DNA of 64,000 nt, taken from contig DAMAHZ010000010.1 of the NCBI GenBank assembly GCA_031993545.1, forward strand, positions 1 through 64,000, given 5' to 3'. Below, piece after piece: positions 25,642 through 35,035 of this stretch. Below the pieces are notes generated by a model, which did not search any database, had not been told where the DNA came from, and saw only the letters and a list, made by a program, of their open reading frames with translations. Within the stretch, counting starts at the first letter, position 1, and each line of letters opens with the position of its first letter. The translations under genes and the position numbers were made by a program. The DNA comes from UBA1535 sp002323775. Lineage in GTDB: Bacteria > Bacillota > Clostridia > Tissierellales > Sedimentibacteraceae.

Positions 25642-25684
25642 GATGACAGTACAGAATAAATTAAAGATTGAAGAGGGCAGATAA

Positions 25685-26677
25685 ATGGCAGATATATTAT
25701 CTCAAAGTCAAATTGATGCATTGCTTAATAATCTAATTAGCGGTGAAAGCAAAATGGAGTCTGTGGAAAAAGAAGATGGCGATACAAAAATAAAGACATA
25801 CGATTTTAGCAGTCCCAAAAAGGTTACACGTGAAAACTTAAAGATGTTAAGTGGTATATATGAAAGCTATGCACGAATAATCTCGTCTTATTTGACAGCA
25901 GTGTTAAGACTCGTCTGTGAAGTAGAGGTTGATCAGATAGATGAAAGTATATTTTATGAATACAATAATGCACTAAGTGACTCTGTATTGATGTGTGTGG
26001 TAGATTTCATAATGCCGGACACAAATAAATCATTTGGGCAAATATTGGTCAATGTACCTAAACCTCTAGCTTTTTTAATTATTGATAAGCTTATGGGGGG
26101 AGATGGAGATGACTATAAATATGACAGAGACTTTACTGATATTGAGCTATCAATATTGGATAATACATTAAGATATGTTATGAATCAGATGAAGGATGCG
26201 TGGGCAAATACAATTCCTATAGATGTAGAATATAGCAAAATAGAAACAAATGCTAGATTTATACAGAGTGTAGGTTATAATGATACTGTTTTACTAATAA
26301 TGCTGGAGACAGTAATTAAAAACATAAGTGATAAAATTACAATTTGCATCCCTACATTGGTTATAGATGAAATATTTAAAAAATCAGAAAGCGGTTTTAG
26401 AGCGAGGAGAAAGGGTTCCGAACTTGAGAATGAAAAGGATAAGGAAAGGATAATGAATTATCTAAAAGCTTCTTATCTGAACGTAACTGGTATACTTGGT
26501 GGAACTGAATTAAGCCTGCACGATGTCCTCAATATTCAAGTTGGTGATGTCATAGTATTAGATGACAAAGCCTACGATGATGTAATAATGAAAGTTGAAG
26601 ATAAAACTTGGTTTAAAGGCAAGTGGGGAGCTAAAAGAAGAAGAAATGCTATTAAAATTAAAGAAGTTTTGTACTAA
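25685..26677 (+). CDS. fliM: Flagellar motor switch protein FliM
   Basis: 330 residues. The N-terminal ILSQSQIDALLNNL is the CheY-P-binding peptide. The middle CheC-like domain (residues about 40-230; NLKMLSGIYESYARIISSYL) and the C-terminal SpoA/FliN-like domain (LNIQVGDVIVLD) follow. It links FliG to FliY in the C-ring. AGAGGG stands 7 bases before the ATG. Confidence 0.96.
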   Translation: MADILSQSQIDALLNNLISGESKMESVEKEDGDTKIKTYDFSSPKKVTRENLKMLSGIYESYARIISSYLTAVLRLVCEVEVDQIDESIFYEYNNALSDSVLMCVVDFIMPDTNKSFGQILVNVPKPLAFLIIDKLMGGDGDDYKYDRDFTDIELSILDNTLRYVMNQMKDAWANTIPIDVEYSKIETNARFIQSVGYNDTVLLIMLETVIKNISDKITICIPTLVIDEIFKKSESGFRARRKGSELENEKDKERIMNYLKASYLNVTGILGGTELSLHDVLNIQVGDVIVLDDKAYDDVIMKVEDKTWFKGKWGAKRRRNAIKIKEVLY

Positions 26678-26699
26678 AATTTAGAATAAGAGGTATCGT

Positions 26700-28058
26700 A
26701 TGGAAGTGAATAATGAAATGTTGTTAACTGAGATGGAAAAAGATGTGATAGGAGAGGTAATGAATATAAGCCTTGGCTCATCTGCTACATCATTATCATC
26801 CTTACTTAGTAAAAGAGTCGATATAACAGTGCCTAGAGTTAAGGTTACAAACACGCAGGATTTCGACTTCAATGATATGGACCCAGCTATCGGTGTTGAG
26901 ATAAAATATATTGATGGTGTAAATGGAGACAATGTATTAATATTAAAAAAAGCCGATATAAAGGTTATATTAGAAACATTGATGAGTATAGAAATACCTG
27001 ACGACGAATTCGTGCTTGATGAAATAGCTATGAGTGCAGTAAGTGAAGTTATGAATCAAATGATGGGTTCTGCAGCTACAGCTCTAGCGGATTTTTTAGG
27101 AAAGCCTGTAAACATATCTACTCCTGTTGCTTATGAAATTACAGATAAAGAATCCTTTAAGGGCAGATATTTCTCTGAGGACTCCATAGTAGAAGTTAAA
27201 TTTGACTTAAAGGTAGGAGATGTAATAAACAGTGAGTTTCTAAATGTGTTTTCAATCCCTTTAGCAAAAGAAATGGTAGGTTTATTTTTGAAGGGAACAG
27301 GGATAGAGCAAGACGATTCAGGTGAAATGGTGATTAATCAAAGCTTTGCTGAAAGTGTAGAAAAAGGCGCCACGAAGAATACAGAGAAAGCTCAAGAACC
27401 TAAAATGCAAGCACAAGAGAGAATTCAAGAGTCTGAACCGAAGTTTGAAGAAGTTCCGGCATCTAAGCCAAAGCTTGAAGAAAGGGTTCAAAAGCCTAGT
27501 CCAAGGATAGAGCCTGAAGTATCAAGATACATTGATAAAGAGCCTAGAGAAAAAGTAGATTCATATGAAGATGACTTCAAGGAAGAGGACGAAAGATTAC
27601 ATAGTAGGAGGCCTAAGAGAAGAAAAATGCCAGAATATTACGATGATTATGATGATGAAGATTATGATGATTATGAGGAGAGACCAAGAAAAGCTGCACC
27701 AGAGAGAAAACCTAGAAAAACAACAGCTCCGGTTAATGTAGCACCTATACAGTATGAAAGCTTTGATGATGATGATGAAATGCTATCAGAGGAGCAAAAA
27801 ACTAATTTAGGCTTGATTATGTCAGTTCCTTTACAGGTTACGGTAGAGATAGGCAGGACTAAAAAGAAAATTAAGGATATTTTGGAGTTCTCTCAAGGAA
27901 CAATCGTTGAACTTGATAAGCAAGCTGGCACACAGGTAGACATAATTATAAATGGACAGGTTATCGCTAAAGGCGATGTAGTAGTAGTAAATGACAACTT
28001 TGGTGTTAGAGTTTCAGAGATAATTAAAAAAGATGAAATATTCAAATTAACAGTTTAA
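26700..28058 (+). CDS. fliY: Motor switch phosphatase FliY (CheC-FliN type)
   Basis: 452 residues. The N-terminal CheC-like domain contains both ExxN phosphatase motifs intact (EVMNISLGSSATS near residue 20 and EVMNQMMGSAATA near 118). A long disordered linker, about 215-365, is rich in Glu, Lys, Pro and Asp (YYDDYDDEDYDDYEERPR), and the C-terminal SpoA/FliN domain (VPLQVTVEIGRTKKKIKDIL, LDKQAGTQVDIIINGQ) builds the C-ring. No separate FliN gene is present, so this protein supplies it. It probably dephosphorylates CheY-P at the switch. Confidence 0.95.
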   Translation: MEVNNEMLLTEMEKDVIGEVMNISLGSSATSLSSLLSKRVDITVPRVKVTNTQDFDFNDMDPAIGVEIKYIDGVNGDNVLILKKADIKVILETLMSIEIPDDEFVLDEIAMSAVSEVMNQMMGSAATALADFLGKPVNISTPVAYEITDKESFKGRYFSEDSIVEVKFDLKVGDVINSEFLNVFSIPLAKEMVGLFLKGTGIEQDDSGEMVINQSFAESVEKGATKNTEKAQEPKMQAQERIQESEPKFEEVPASKPKLEERVQKPSPRIEPEVSRYIDKEPREKVDSYEDDFKEEDERLHSRRPKRRKMPEYYDDYDDEDYDDYEERPRKAAPERKPRKTTAPVNVAPIQYESFDDDDEMLSEEQKTNLGLIMSVPLQVTVEIGRTKKKIKDILEFSQGTIVELDKQAGTQVDIIINGQVIAKGDVVVVNDNFGVRVSEIIKKDEIFKLTV

Positions 28059-28144
28059 ATTATAAAACAATTAAGTTAAGAGCTTAATTATTTAATTATA
28101 AAATAAAAATTACGATAAATAAAGCATTTTATGGAGGATTAAAA

Positions 28145-28507
28145 ATGAGTGGCAAAATAATGATAGTAGACGATGCGGCTTTTATGAGAATGATGATAAA
28201 GGATACATTAAAGAAAAGCGGGTATGAGGATTTAATTGAGGCAGCTGACGGAGAAATAGCGGTATCCCAATATAAAGCTGAAACACCTGATTTGGTTATC
28301 ATGGATATCACAATGCCAAACAAGGATGGTTTACAAGCATTAAAAGAAATTAAGGAGTATGATAGTTCTGCTAAGGTTGTTATGTGTTCAGCTATGGGAC
28401 AAGAATCAATGGTAGTTGAAGCAATAAAATTAGGTGCTAAGGATTTTATTGTTAAGCCGTTTAAGCAGGAAAGAATACTTAAAACTGTAACAACAGTACT
28501 TGGTTAA
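28145..28507 (+). CDS. cheY: Chemotaxis response regulator CheY
   Basis: 120 residues, a single receiver domain with acidic pocket Asp9/Asp10, phosphorylation site Asp54 (LVIMDITMP), the Ser/Thr position in VMCSAMGQ and conserved Lys in IVKPFKQ. Position between fliY and fliO is standard for CheY in Firmicute flagellar clusters; it carries the CheA signal to FliM and FliY. GGAGG is 8 bases before the ATG. Confidence 0.95.
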   Translation: MSGKIMIVDDAAFMRMMIKDTLKKSGYEDLIEAADGEIAVSQYKAETPDLVIMDITMPNKDGLQALKEIKEYDSSAKVVMCSAMGQESMVVEAIKLGAKDFIVKPFKQERILKTVTTVLG

Positions 28508-28531
28508 TAAAAAACAAGAGAGGTGTTAGTG

Positions 28532-28948
28532 GTGCCAGAAATGTTTTCACTAATAGGAGCCTTGATTATGATAGTTTTGGTTTTATTTGCAACATATTAT
28601 TTTACCAAAGCTATTTCTAAAAAAATGACAAATTATTCTTCCTCAAGACATTTAAAAATTATTGATAGAGTAGCACTTAGTCAAAATAAGTTTTTACTTA
28701 TAGTTGAGGTTGATAAAAAATTTCTTTTGGTAGGGGTTTCTGACAATAGCATAAGTGTTTTGAAGGAATTTGACAGTTTAAGCTTAGAGCTTGGAGAAGC
28801 AAATTCAATAATGGGACCTAATGCAGAAATTAATTTCTTAGAAATTTTGAAAGATAATTTAAAGAAAACTAAGATTGGCTCTAAGTTTATAAAAGATATT
28901 AATAAAAATCATAGCGAAGATAAAATTGATAAGGATGGCGAAGCATGA
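28532..28948 (+). CDS. fliO: Flagellar biosynthesis protein FliO (FliZ)
   Basis: 138 residues. One N-terminal transmembrane helix (about 4-27), then a soluble part with SSRHLKIIDRVALSQNKFLLIVEVDKKFLLVGVSD, the FliO core. I choose GTG at 28532, 8 bases after AGAGAGG; GTG at 28523 and 28529 are alternatives. It helps assemble the FliP/Q/R gate encoded next. Its stop overlaps the fliP start (ATGA). Confidence 0.85.
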   Translation: MPEMFSLIGALIMIVLVLFATYYFTKAISKKMTNYSSSRHLKIIDRVALSQNKFLLIVEVDKKFLLVGVSDNSISVLKEFDSLSLELGEANSIMGPNAEINFLEILKDNLKKTKIGSKFIKDINKNHSEDKIDKDGEA

Positions 28949-29730
28949 GCAAGGTCGTGGATACGATTAAAACAATCATAAGTAAATTAAGTAAAGACAA
29001 ATTTAAAATCATGCTGGTTGCTATCATATCGATGCTTGCGATACAAAGTAAAGCATTCGCAAATAGTGTTGTAAATGTTGATATAAATGGCAAATCAAAT
29101 GACACTATAGAAATTATAATATTACTAACGGTGCTTAGTTTACTTCCATCGATAGTAATAATGATGACCTCATTTACAAGAATAACTATAGTCCTATCAT
29201 TTTTAAGAAATGCTATAGGACTTCAACAGACGCCGCCAAATCAAGTTATGGTTGGAATTGCGCTGTTCTTAACATTGTTTATAATGAGCCCGGTAATAAG
29301 CGAAATAAACACTACAGCTTATGAGCCTTATAAACAAGAACTTATATCGCAGGATGAATTCTATAAAAGAGCTCAAGAGCCTCTAAAAGGATTTATGCTG
29401 AAAAATACAAGACCGAATGAGTTAAATATGTTCATAACTTTATCTAATAATCAAGAGGTAAATGAGACTCAGGACTTGCAGAAGCTTCCATTGACGGTAA
29501 TTGTACCGGCATTTATGGTAAGCGAGCTAAGGCGTGCATTTATTATAGGCTTTTTAATTTTCATACCTTTTTTGATTATAGATACTGTTGTTTCAACCGT
29601 TCTGATGTCGATGGGTATGATGATGCTTCCACCTGTTATGATTTCACTGCCATTCAAGATATTATTGTTTGTTTTGGTAGATGGCTGGTCGCTTCTATTC
29701 CAAACATTGATAAAGACATTTCAATTTTAG
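28945..29730 (+). CDS. fliP: Flagellar export gate protein FliP
   Basis: 261 residues. An N-terminal hydrophobic signal-like segment (about 15-35, ending SKAFA) precedes a periplasmic-side stretch, then IEIIILLTVLSLLPSIVIMMTSFTRI and NAIGLQQTPPNQVMVGIALFLT, the FliP signature, and C-terminal helices. FliP forms the core of the FliPQR export channel. Translationally coupled to fliO. Confidence 0.97.
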   Translation: MSKVVDTIKTIISKLSKDKFKIMLVAIISMLAIQSKAFANSVVNVDINGKSNDTIEIIILLTVLSLLPSIVIMMTSFTRITIVLSFLRNAIGLQQTPPNQVMVGIALFLTLFIMSPVISEINTTAYEPYKQELISQDEFYKRAQEPLKGFMLKNTRPNELNMFITLSNNQEVNETQDLQKLPLTVIVPAFMVSELRRAFIIGFLIFIPFLIIDTVVSTVLMSMGMMMLPPVMISLPFKILLFVLVDGWSLLFQTLIKTFQF

Positions 29731-29745
29731 CGGAGGGACATGATT

Positions 29746-30012
29746 ATGGATTCAGCGGTAGTAATGAGTGTAATGCAGGAAGCAATGCGTATAATTCTCA
29801 AAATGTCTCTCCCACTATTGAGTGTTAGTATGATAGTAGGTCTTGTTATAGCTATTTTTCAGGCAGCTACACAGATACATGAGCAAACACTTACATTTGT
29901 ACCCAAGCTATTAGCAGTAGGACTATTATTGCTTTTACTTGGAGGTCATATAATAGCAACCATAAGAGATTTTGTAATTTATTTATTTGATCTTATGATA
30001 AAAATAACTTAA
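29746..30012 (+). CDS. fliQ: Flagellar export gate protein FliQ
   Basis: 88 residues starting at ATG 29746 (MDSAVVMSVMQEAMR), 8 bases after GGAGGG; the in-frame ATG at 29740 is only 2 bases from it. Two transmembrane helices with the conserved VGLVIAIFQAATQIHEQTLTF turn. Part of the FliPQR channel. Confidence 0.95.
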   Translation: MDSAVVMSVMQEAMRIILKMSLPLLSVSMIVGLVIAIFQAATQIHEQTLTFVPKLLAVGLLLLLLGGHIIATIRDFVIYLFDLMIKIT

Positions 30013-30026
30013 AGAGGTTGCATAAG

Positions 30027-30794
30027 ATGGTAATAGAACAAGATGTAACTTATTTTATATTTATTTTAGCACGAATGACAGGCTGTATAATGTTTAGCCA
30101 AATATTTGGACGAGGTAATATTCCGATGATGTTCCAAATCGGGCTTAGCATCATGTTATCTATAGCAGTTCAAGGGGCAATACCTGTAGATAATTTTTTA
30201 GAAGTAAATCTATTGATAGAATATATAGTTTTATTGCTAAAAGAATTATTTGTAGGTGTTATAATAGGACATATTATGAAATTATTCTTTTCTGTTATTG
30301 TAATAGCAGGAGAATTCAATGATATGCAGCTTGGACTGTCAATGGCAAAGATTTATGATCCAAAAAGCAATATTTCAATGGGTATTAGTGCAAGCATACT
30401 AAATATATTCTTTATGTTATTATTTTTTAGCGCTAATGGACATATGAGCTTGATAAAAATATTTATAACATCATGCAAGGTATTGCCAATAGGAAGAATT
30501 AGTTTTTCACCTGAGCTATTTATGAGCTTAACGGAACTTTTCACAGATATACTGATTTTTGCTGTTAAACTTAGTTTGCCAATTCTTGCTGTAGAATTTA
30601 TAACAGAGATAGGAGTAGGTATATTAATGAAAGCAGTTCCGCAGATACACCTGTTTATTGTAAATATACAGCTTAAGATTTTTATAGGCTTTGCAACAAT
30701 GCTTATATTGGTTCCTTCTTTTTCAGCATTTTTGGAAAAATTGATTACACTTATGTTTGAGGCAATACAAAAAAATCTGAGCCTTTTAGTATAG
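30027..30794 (+). CDS. fliR: Flagellar export gate protein FliR
   Basis: 255 residues starting at ATG 30027, 9 bases after AAGAGG; an upstream TTG at 30018 is too close to the ribosome site. Multiple transmembrane helices; IFILARMTGCIMFSQIFG at the start and GEFNDMQLGLSMAKIYDP in the middle are family hallmarks. It completes the FliPQR channel and contacts FlhB. Confidence 0.95.
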   Translation: MVIEQDVTYFIFILARMTGCIMFSQIFGRGNIPMMFQIGLSIMLSIAVQGAIPVDNFLEVNLLIEYIVLLLKELFVGVIIGHIMKLFFSVIVIAGEFNDMQLGLSMAKIYDPKSNISMGISASILNIFFMLLFFSANGHMSLIKIFITSCKVLPIGRISFSPELFMSLTELFTDILIFAVKLSLPILAVEFITEIGVGILMKAVPQIHLFIVNIQLKIFIGFATMLILVPSFSAFLEKLITLMFEAIQKNLSLLV

Positions 30795-30798
30795 GCTT

Positions 30799-30814
30799 TG
30801 CAAAAGCTTTTGCA
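30799..30814 (+). repeat. 16-base perfect palindrome between fliR and flhB
   Basis: TGCAAAAGCTTTTGCA is fully self-complementary and begins four bases after the fliR stop codon. It could fold as a small hairpin or bind a dimeric protein. No T-tract follows. Confidence 0.4.
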
Positions 30815-30871
30815 GGACATATCTTTACTAATAAATTTAAGAAGTTTTCATAGAAAGGAATCCTTGCCAAG

Positions 30872-31939
30872 ATGTCGGAAAAAACGGAAAAAGCCACCCC
30901 CAAGAAAAGGCGGGATGAAAGAAAAAAAGGCAATATATTTCAAAGTAAAGATATTACAACAATTGCTTCTATAACAATAGCTTTTTATGTTTTAAAGGCA
31001 TGGATGCCATATATATATAGATTTTTAGGCGATTCGTTTAGAGAATATTTTGGACTTGCAGCAACAACGCTTGATATAGAGCCTAAATTTGCAGTTCATT
31101 TATTTACAAATGTTGCAATTACGATTCTTATGGTTATATCTGTACTTGTGATAGCTGTAATAATTAGCTCTATTGTTGTATCAGGGGCTCAAACAAAATT
31201 TCATATTTCAAGAGAGGGCTTTAAGTTTAAATTTTCAAAATTAAATCCTTTAAGCGGGATAAAAAAACTATTCTCACTACGCTCCTTTATTGAGGTATTA
31301 AAAAACATTATTAAAATAATTGTTATTGGAACTGTTGTTTATAGTGTAATAATAAAAAATATTCAGTTTGTACCTAAGCTAATGTATTTTGATATATTAA
31401 GCGCTGTAAAATTCATATTTGATGTAATTATGAATGTAGTAAATAGTGTTATTATCTATTTTCTGGCTATATCAGTGGTAGATTTCATATACCAATGGTG
31501 GGAATACGAAAAAAATATTAAGATGACTAAGCAGGAACTTAAGGATGAGTTTAAAAATACTGAGGGTAATCCTGAAATAAAAGGAAAAATCAGACAGATA
31601 CAAAGAAAAGTGGCTATGTCAAGAATGATGCAGCAAGTTCCCGGTGCAGACGTTATAATCAGAAACCCAACGCATTTTGCTGTAGCTATAAAATATGACG
31701 AAAACAGCAATAGAGCACCATTGGTCGTTGCAAAGGGGCAAGACAGAGTAGCATTAAATATAATTAAACTAGCAGAAGAAAGTAAAGTGCTTATAATGGA
31801 GAACAAACCTTTAGCCAGAGCTCTTTACAGCACAGTAGATATAAACCAAGAAATTCCAGTAGAATTCTATGAACCTATTGCGGAAATACTCGCTTGGGTG
31901 TATAATACTAATATGCAAGTTAAAAAAAATGACGAATAA
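30872..31939 (+). CDS. flhB: Flagellar export switch protein FlhB
   Basis: 355 residues. Begins EKTEKATPKKRRDERKKGN, the FlhB N-terminus, then four transmembrane helices (about 30-215) and a cytoplasmic domain with the self-cleavage site NPTH in IIRNPTHFAVAIKY (about residue 267). Cleavage at NPTH switches export from hook to filament substrates with FliK. A separate FlhB C-domain-like gene is present at 45600-45917. Confidence 0.97.
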   Translation: MSEKTEKATPKKRRDERKKGNIFQSKDITTIASITIAFYVLKAWMPYIYRFLGDSFREYFGLAATTLDIEPKFAVHLFTNVAITILMVISVLVIAVIISSIVVSGAQTKFHISREGFKFKFSKLNPLSGIKKLFSLRSFIEVLKNIIKIIVIGTVVYSVIIKNIQFVPKLMYFDILSAVKFIFDVIMNVVNSVIIYFLAISVVDFIYQWWEYEKNIKMTKQELKDEFKNTEGNPEIKGKIRQIQRKVAMSRMMQQVPGADVIIRNPTHFAVAIKYDENSNRAPLVVAKGQDRVALNIIKLAEESKVLIMENKPLARALYSTVDINQEIPVEFYEPIAEILAWVYNTNMQVKKNDE

Positions 31940-31994
31940 TGGAAGTATATACACAAATTTTTAGTCTCACTTGAAAATAGAGATGGGCGTTCTT

Positions 31995-32019
31995 GTACAA
32001 TAGATACATGGGCATAATT
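31995..32019 (+). promoter_or_regulatory. Copy 2 of the flagellar junction element, upstream of flhA
   Basis: 25 bases containing the core GATACATGGGCATAATT, matching 14 of 17 positions of the element before fliF and closely resembling the one before sigD. It lies in the 101-base flhB-flhA gap and is followed by a separate AAAAGG ribosome site, so the conserved GGGCATA here is not itself the ribosome site. TTGTACAA immediately upstream is palindromic. Confidence 0.5.
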
Positions 32020-32040
32020 AACAGGAAAAGGTAAATAAAT

Positions 32041-34104
32041 ATGAAAATATTGAATAATGCAGTAACAGTCTTTATAATACTTATAATATTAATGATTATC
32101 ATACCTTTGCCATCTTTTTTACTGGATATGATGTTTATCATTAATATTGCAATATCAGTAATAATATTACTTACAACAATGTACATAAAGGAATCATTAC
32201 AGTTTTCCATATTTCCTACAGTATTATTGATTACAACGATACTTAGGCTTGCGCTCAGTGTATCTTCAATAAAGCTTATTTTGTTGAATAGTGGAAATGC
32301 AGGGGCGGTTATAAAAACGTTTGGAGACTTCGTAATCCAAGGAAATTATGTTATAGGTTTTATAATATTTATAATTATAGTAATTGTTCAGTTCATGGTT
32401 ATAACAAAGGGAACTGAAAGGGTTTCAGAGGTTTCAGCAAGATTTACACTTGATGCGATGCCAGGTAAGCAAATGGCTATAGATGCAGATTTAAGCTCTG
32501 GACTAATCACAGAGTCTGAATCAAGGATAAGAAGGTCAAAGATTCAAAGAGAGGCTGATTTTTATGGCGCTATGGACGGAGCAACAAAGTTTATTAAGGG
32601 AGATGCTATTGCTAATATAGTTATAACCTTTGTAAACTTTATAGGTGGAGTTATTATAGGAATGGTTCAAGGAGCAGGAACTTTCCAAGATGTTTTAACA
32701 ATCTATACAGTAGCTACAGTCGGAGCGGGACTTGTATCACAGATTCCAGCACTTATGATTTCAACAGCTGCGGGTATGATAGTTACTAGAGCAAGCTCTG
32801 AATCAAATTTGAGTACAGATATTTCAAAACAGTTTTTATCTCAGCCAATAGTACTTGTTGGCAGCGGTGTAGTTCTGATTGTCTTTAGTTTAATTCCGGG
32901 ATTTCCTAAAATTCCAGGATTTACTTTAGCAGCAATATTGATTTTTCTAGGACTTAATCTTATGAGGAGTCAAAAACAAGAAGAATTGGTAGATGAACAT
33001 AAAAAGGCCATAGAGCATCAAAGCTCTGAGGAAGTATATAACGAAGAAACTTACTATAGAAATATAGATAATATATATGAATTAATTCAAGTTGAACAAA
33101 TAGAAATGGAGGTAGGCTACAGCCTTATCCCATTGGTAGATGAATCAACAGGCGGAAGTTTTATAGATAGAATAGTAATGTTTAGACGACAATTTGCAAT
33201 TGAGATGGGTATGGTTATACCATCTGTAAAGCTAACGGACAATGGTTATTTAAACCCAAATGAATATTTAATTAAGATAAAGGGTGAAGAAGTAGCAAGA
33301 GGCGAAATACTCGTAGACTATTATCTTGCTTTAGAACCTGCAACTGTTAGCGGAATGATAGACGGAATTGACACAATAGAGCCGGCATACGGTATTCCAA
33401 GCAAATGGATAACAAAGGATAAAAAGGAATTAGCTGAAATTTATGGATATACGGTTATAGACCCTCTTTCAGTTTTGATTACGCATTTATCTGAGATAGT
33501 AAAAAAATATGCACATGAGCTTCTGTCAAGACAGGATATAAACCTACTGCTTGAGAACACTAAGAAAACAAATAGCAGTATAGTCGATGAGGTACTTCCT
33601 GCAATGATAGGATACGGAACATTACAAAAAATACTTGGCAATTTGTTAAGAGAGGCTATTCCTATAAAGGACATGGAAACTATACTTGAAACTATAAGCG
33701 ATTATGCAGCTAATATAAAAGATATAGAAATGCTTACCGAATACATAAGACAAGCTTTAAGAAGAACTATAACTAGAAAATGGTCTGACTCCGGACAAAT
33801 AAAAGTTATTACCTTAAGTACAGATATAGAAAAAATGATAATTAACTCTGTTAATAAAAATGAACATGGCTCTTATCTATCTTTAGATCCTCAAATTATA
33901 CAGAAGATAGTGACATCACTTTTAGATCAGATAGAAAAACTGAAAGAAGTGATAAGTATTCCGATAATTTTAACATCACCATTTGTCAGAATATATTTTA
34001 AAAAGCTAGTAGATCAATTTTATCCAAATGCTGTGATTTTGTCATTTAATGAGATAGATAATTCAGTTCAGATACAAGCTATAGGTAACATTGAAGTCGA
34101 GTGA
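32041..34104 (+). CDS. flhA: Flagellar export gate protein FlhA
   Basis: 687 residues. Eight transmembrane helices in the first half; the FHIPEP-family signature RFTLDAMPGKQMAIDADLSS lies at about 140-160, followed by GLITESESRIRRSKIQREADFYGAMDGA. The C-terminal half is the large cytoplasmic domain that forms the nonameric ring and docks chaperone-cargo complexes. In Firmicutes flhF and flhG usually follow; here sigD does. Confidence 0.97.
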   Translation: MKILNNAVTVFIILIILMIIIPLPSFLLDMMFIINIAISVIILLTTMYIKESLQFSIFPTVLLITTILRLALSVSSIKLILLNSGNAGAVIKTFGDFVIQGNYVIGFIIFIIIVIVQFMVITKGTERVSEVSARFTLDAMPGKQMAIDADLSSGLITESESRIRRSKIQREADFYGAMDGATKFIKGDAIANIVITFVNFIGGVIIGMVQGAGTFQDVLTIYTVATVGAGLVSQIPALMISTAAGMIVTRASSESNLSTDISKQFLSQPIVLVGSGVVLIVFSLIPGFPKIPGFTLAAILIFLGLNLMRSQKQEELVDEHKKAIEHQSSEEVYNEETYYRNIDNIYELIQVEQIEMEVGYSLIPLVDESTGGSFIDRIVMFRRQFAIEMGMVIPSVKLTDNGYLNPNEYLIKIKGEEVARGEILVDYYLALEPATVSGMIDGIDTIEPAYGIPSKWITKDKKELAEIYGYTVIDPLSVLITHLSEIVKKYAHELLSRQDINLLLENTKKTNSSIVDEVLPAMIGYGTLQKILGNLLREAIPIKDMETILETISDYAANIKDIEMLTEYIRQALRRTITRKWSDSGQIKVITLSTDIEKMIINSVNKNEHGSYLSLDPQIIQKIVTSLLDQIEKLKEVISIPIILTSPFVRIYFKKLVDQFYPNAVILSFNEIDNSVQIQAIGNIEVE

Positions 34105-34136
34105 TAATGTTGAACAAAAAGATAAATGATAAGGAA

Positions 34137-34185
34137 GCGCTTAAGTTTAGTACAAGCATTGTACATTAAGTGCAAGGGCATAGTT
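34137..34185 (+). promoter_or_regulatory. Hairpin plus copy 3 of the flagellar junction element, before sigD
   Basis: GCGCTTAA (34137-34144) pairs with TTAAGTGC (34166-34173, one G-U) around an inner hairpin GTACAA-GCA-TTGTAC (34150-34164). Bases 34161-34185 are the third copy of the junction element (core AGTGCAAGGGCATAGTT). Its AAGGG is the only ribosome site for sigD, 9 bases before ATG 34188, so the fold would hold the ribosome site at the base of a stem. This could set or regulate sigma-D synthesis. Confidence 0.55.
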
Positions 34186-34187
34186 GT

Positions 34188-34952
34188 ATGGAAATCATTA
34201 AGGACGATAAAATCATAATAGATGACAATGAGCTATGGCAAAGGTACTTTCAAAGCAAAGATATAGCAGCTCGCAATAAAATAGTTGAAAAATACGCTTT
34301 TATCGTCAAAGTGATTGCTATGAAGATTTGGGGTATGTATCATCAATATGGCGATGTTGAAGATATTGTAAATGAAGGTATCATAGCTTTGATAGATGCT
34401 GTAGGAAGATTTGATATATCAAAGGATATAAAGTTTGAGACATATGCCTCTATTAAAATAAGAGGTGCTATAATAGACTATGTCAGAAAGCAGGCTTGGT
34501 CTCCGAGACGTGTCAATAAAAACAGAAAGCTTGTAGAGAGTGCTGATAAAGAATTAAAAATTAAGCTTGGTAGAACTCCTTCAGAGCAGGAAATGGCAGA
34601 TTATTTAAAAATTGATAAGACAGAATATAGTAAAATGATTTTAGAGACAAATAACTCTAATTTACTCTCATTTGAAGAACTTATATCGGAGCTTTCTTAT
34701 AAAAATTCTGCTACCTCTAACGATTTGACACCAGAAGATAATTATGCAAAGCAGGAATTAAAAAAAGTGTTGGCTGATGCCATAAATCAGCTAGAGGAAA
34801 AAGAAAAAATCATTATATCCTTATATTACAAGGAAGAACTAAAGCTTAAAGATATTGCCGATGTAATGGAGATAAGTAATTCAAGGGTTTCACAGATTCA
34901 CTCTCAGGCGATAGCAAAGTTAAATAATATTTTGAGAAAATATATGAATTAA
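34188..34952 (+). CDS. sigD: Flagellar sigma factor SigD/FliA (WhiG family)
   Basis: 254 residues starting at ATG 34188; a GTG at 34170 in frame lies within the upstream stem. Region 2 is visible (GDVEDIVNEGIIALIDAVGR, then FETYASIKIRGAIIDYVRK), the WSPRRVNK segment typical of sigma-28, region 3 and the region 4 HTH (LKDIADVMEISNSRVSQIHS). It directs late flagellar and chemotaxis genes; matching promoters stand before cheA and fliC. Its anti-sigma FlgM is not in the window. Confidence 0.95.
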   Translation: MEIIKDDKIIIDDNELWQRYFQSKDIAARNKIVEKYAFIVKVIAMKIWGMYHQYGDVEDIVNEGIIALIDAVGRFDISKDIKFETYASIKIRGAIIDYVRKQAWSPRRVNKNRKLVESADKELKIKLGRTPSEQEMADYLKIDKTEYSKMILETNNSNLLSFEELISELSYKNSATSNDLTPEDNYAKQELKKVLADAINQLEEKEKIIISLYYKEELKLKDIADVMEISNSRVSQIHSQAIAKLNNILRKYMN

Positions 34953-35035
34953 AATAAATAAAAGAGTGAAACAAGTTTCGCTTAATAACAGAGATATAAA
35001 AAATTGTTTAAATTAAGGAAAGGGATGAGATAAAT

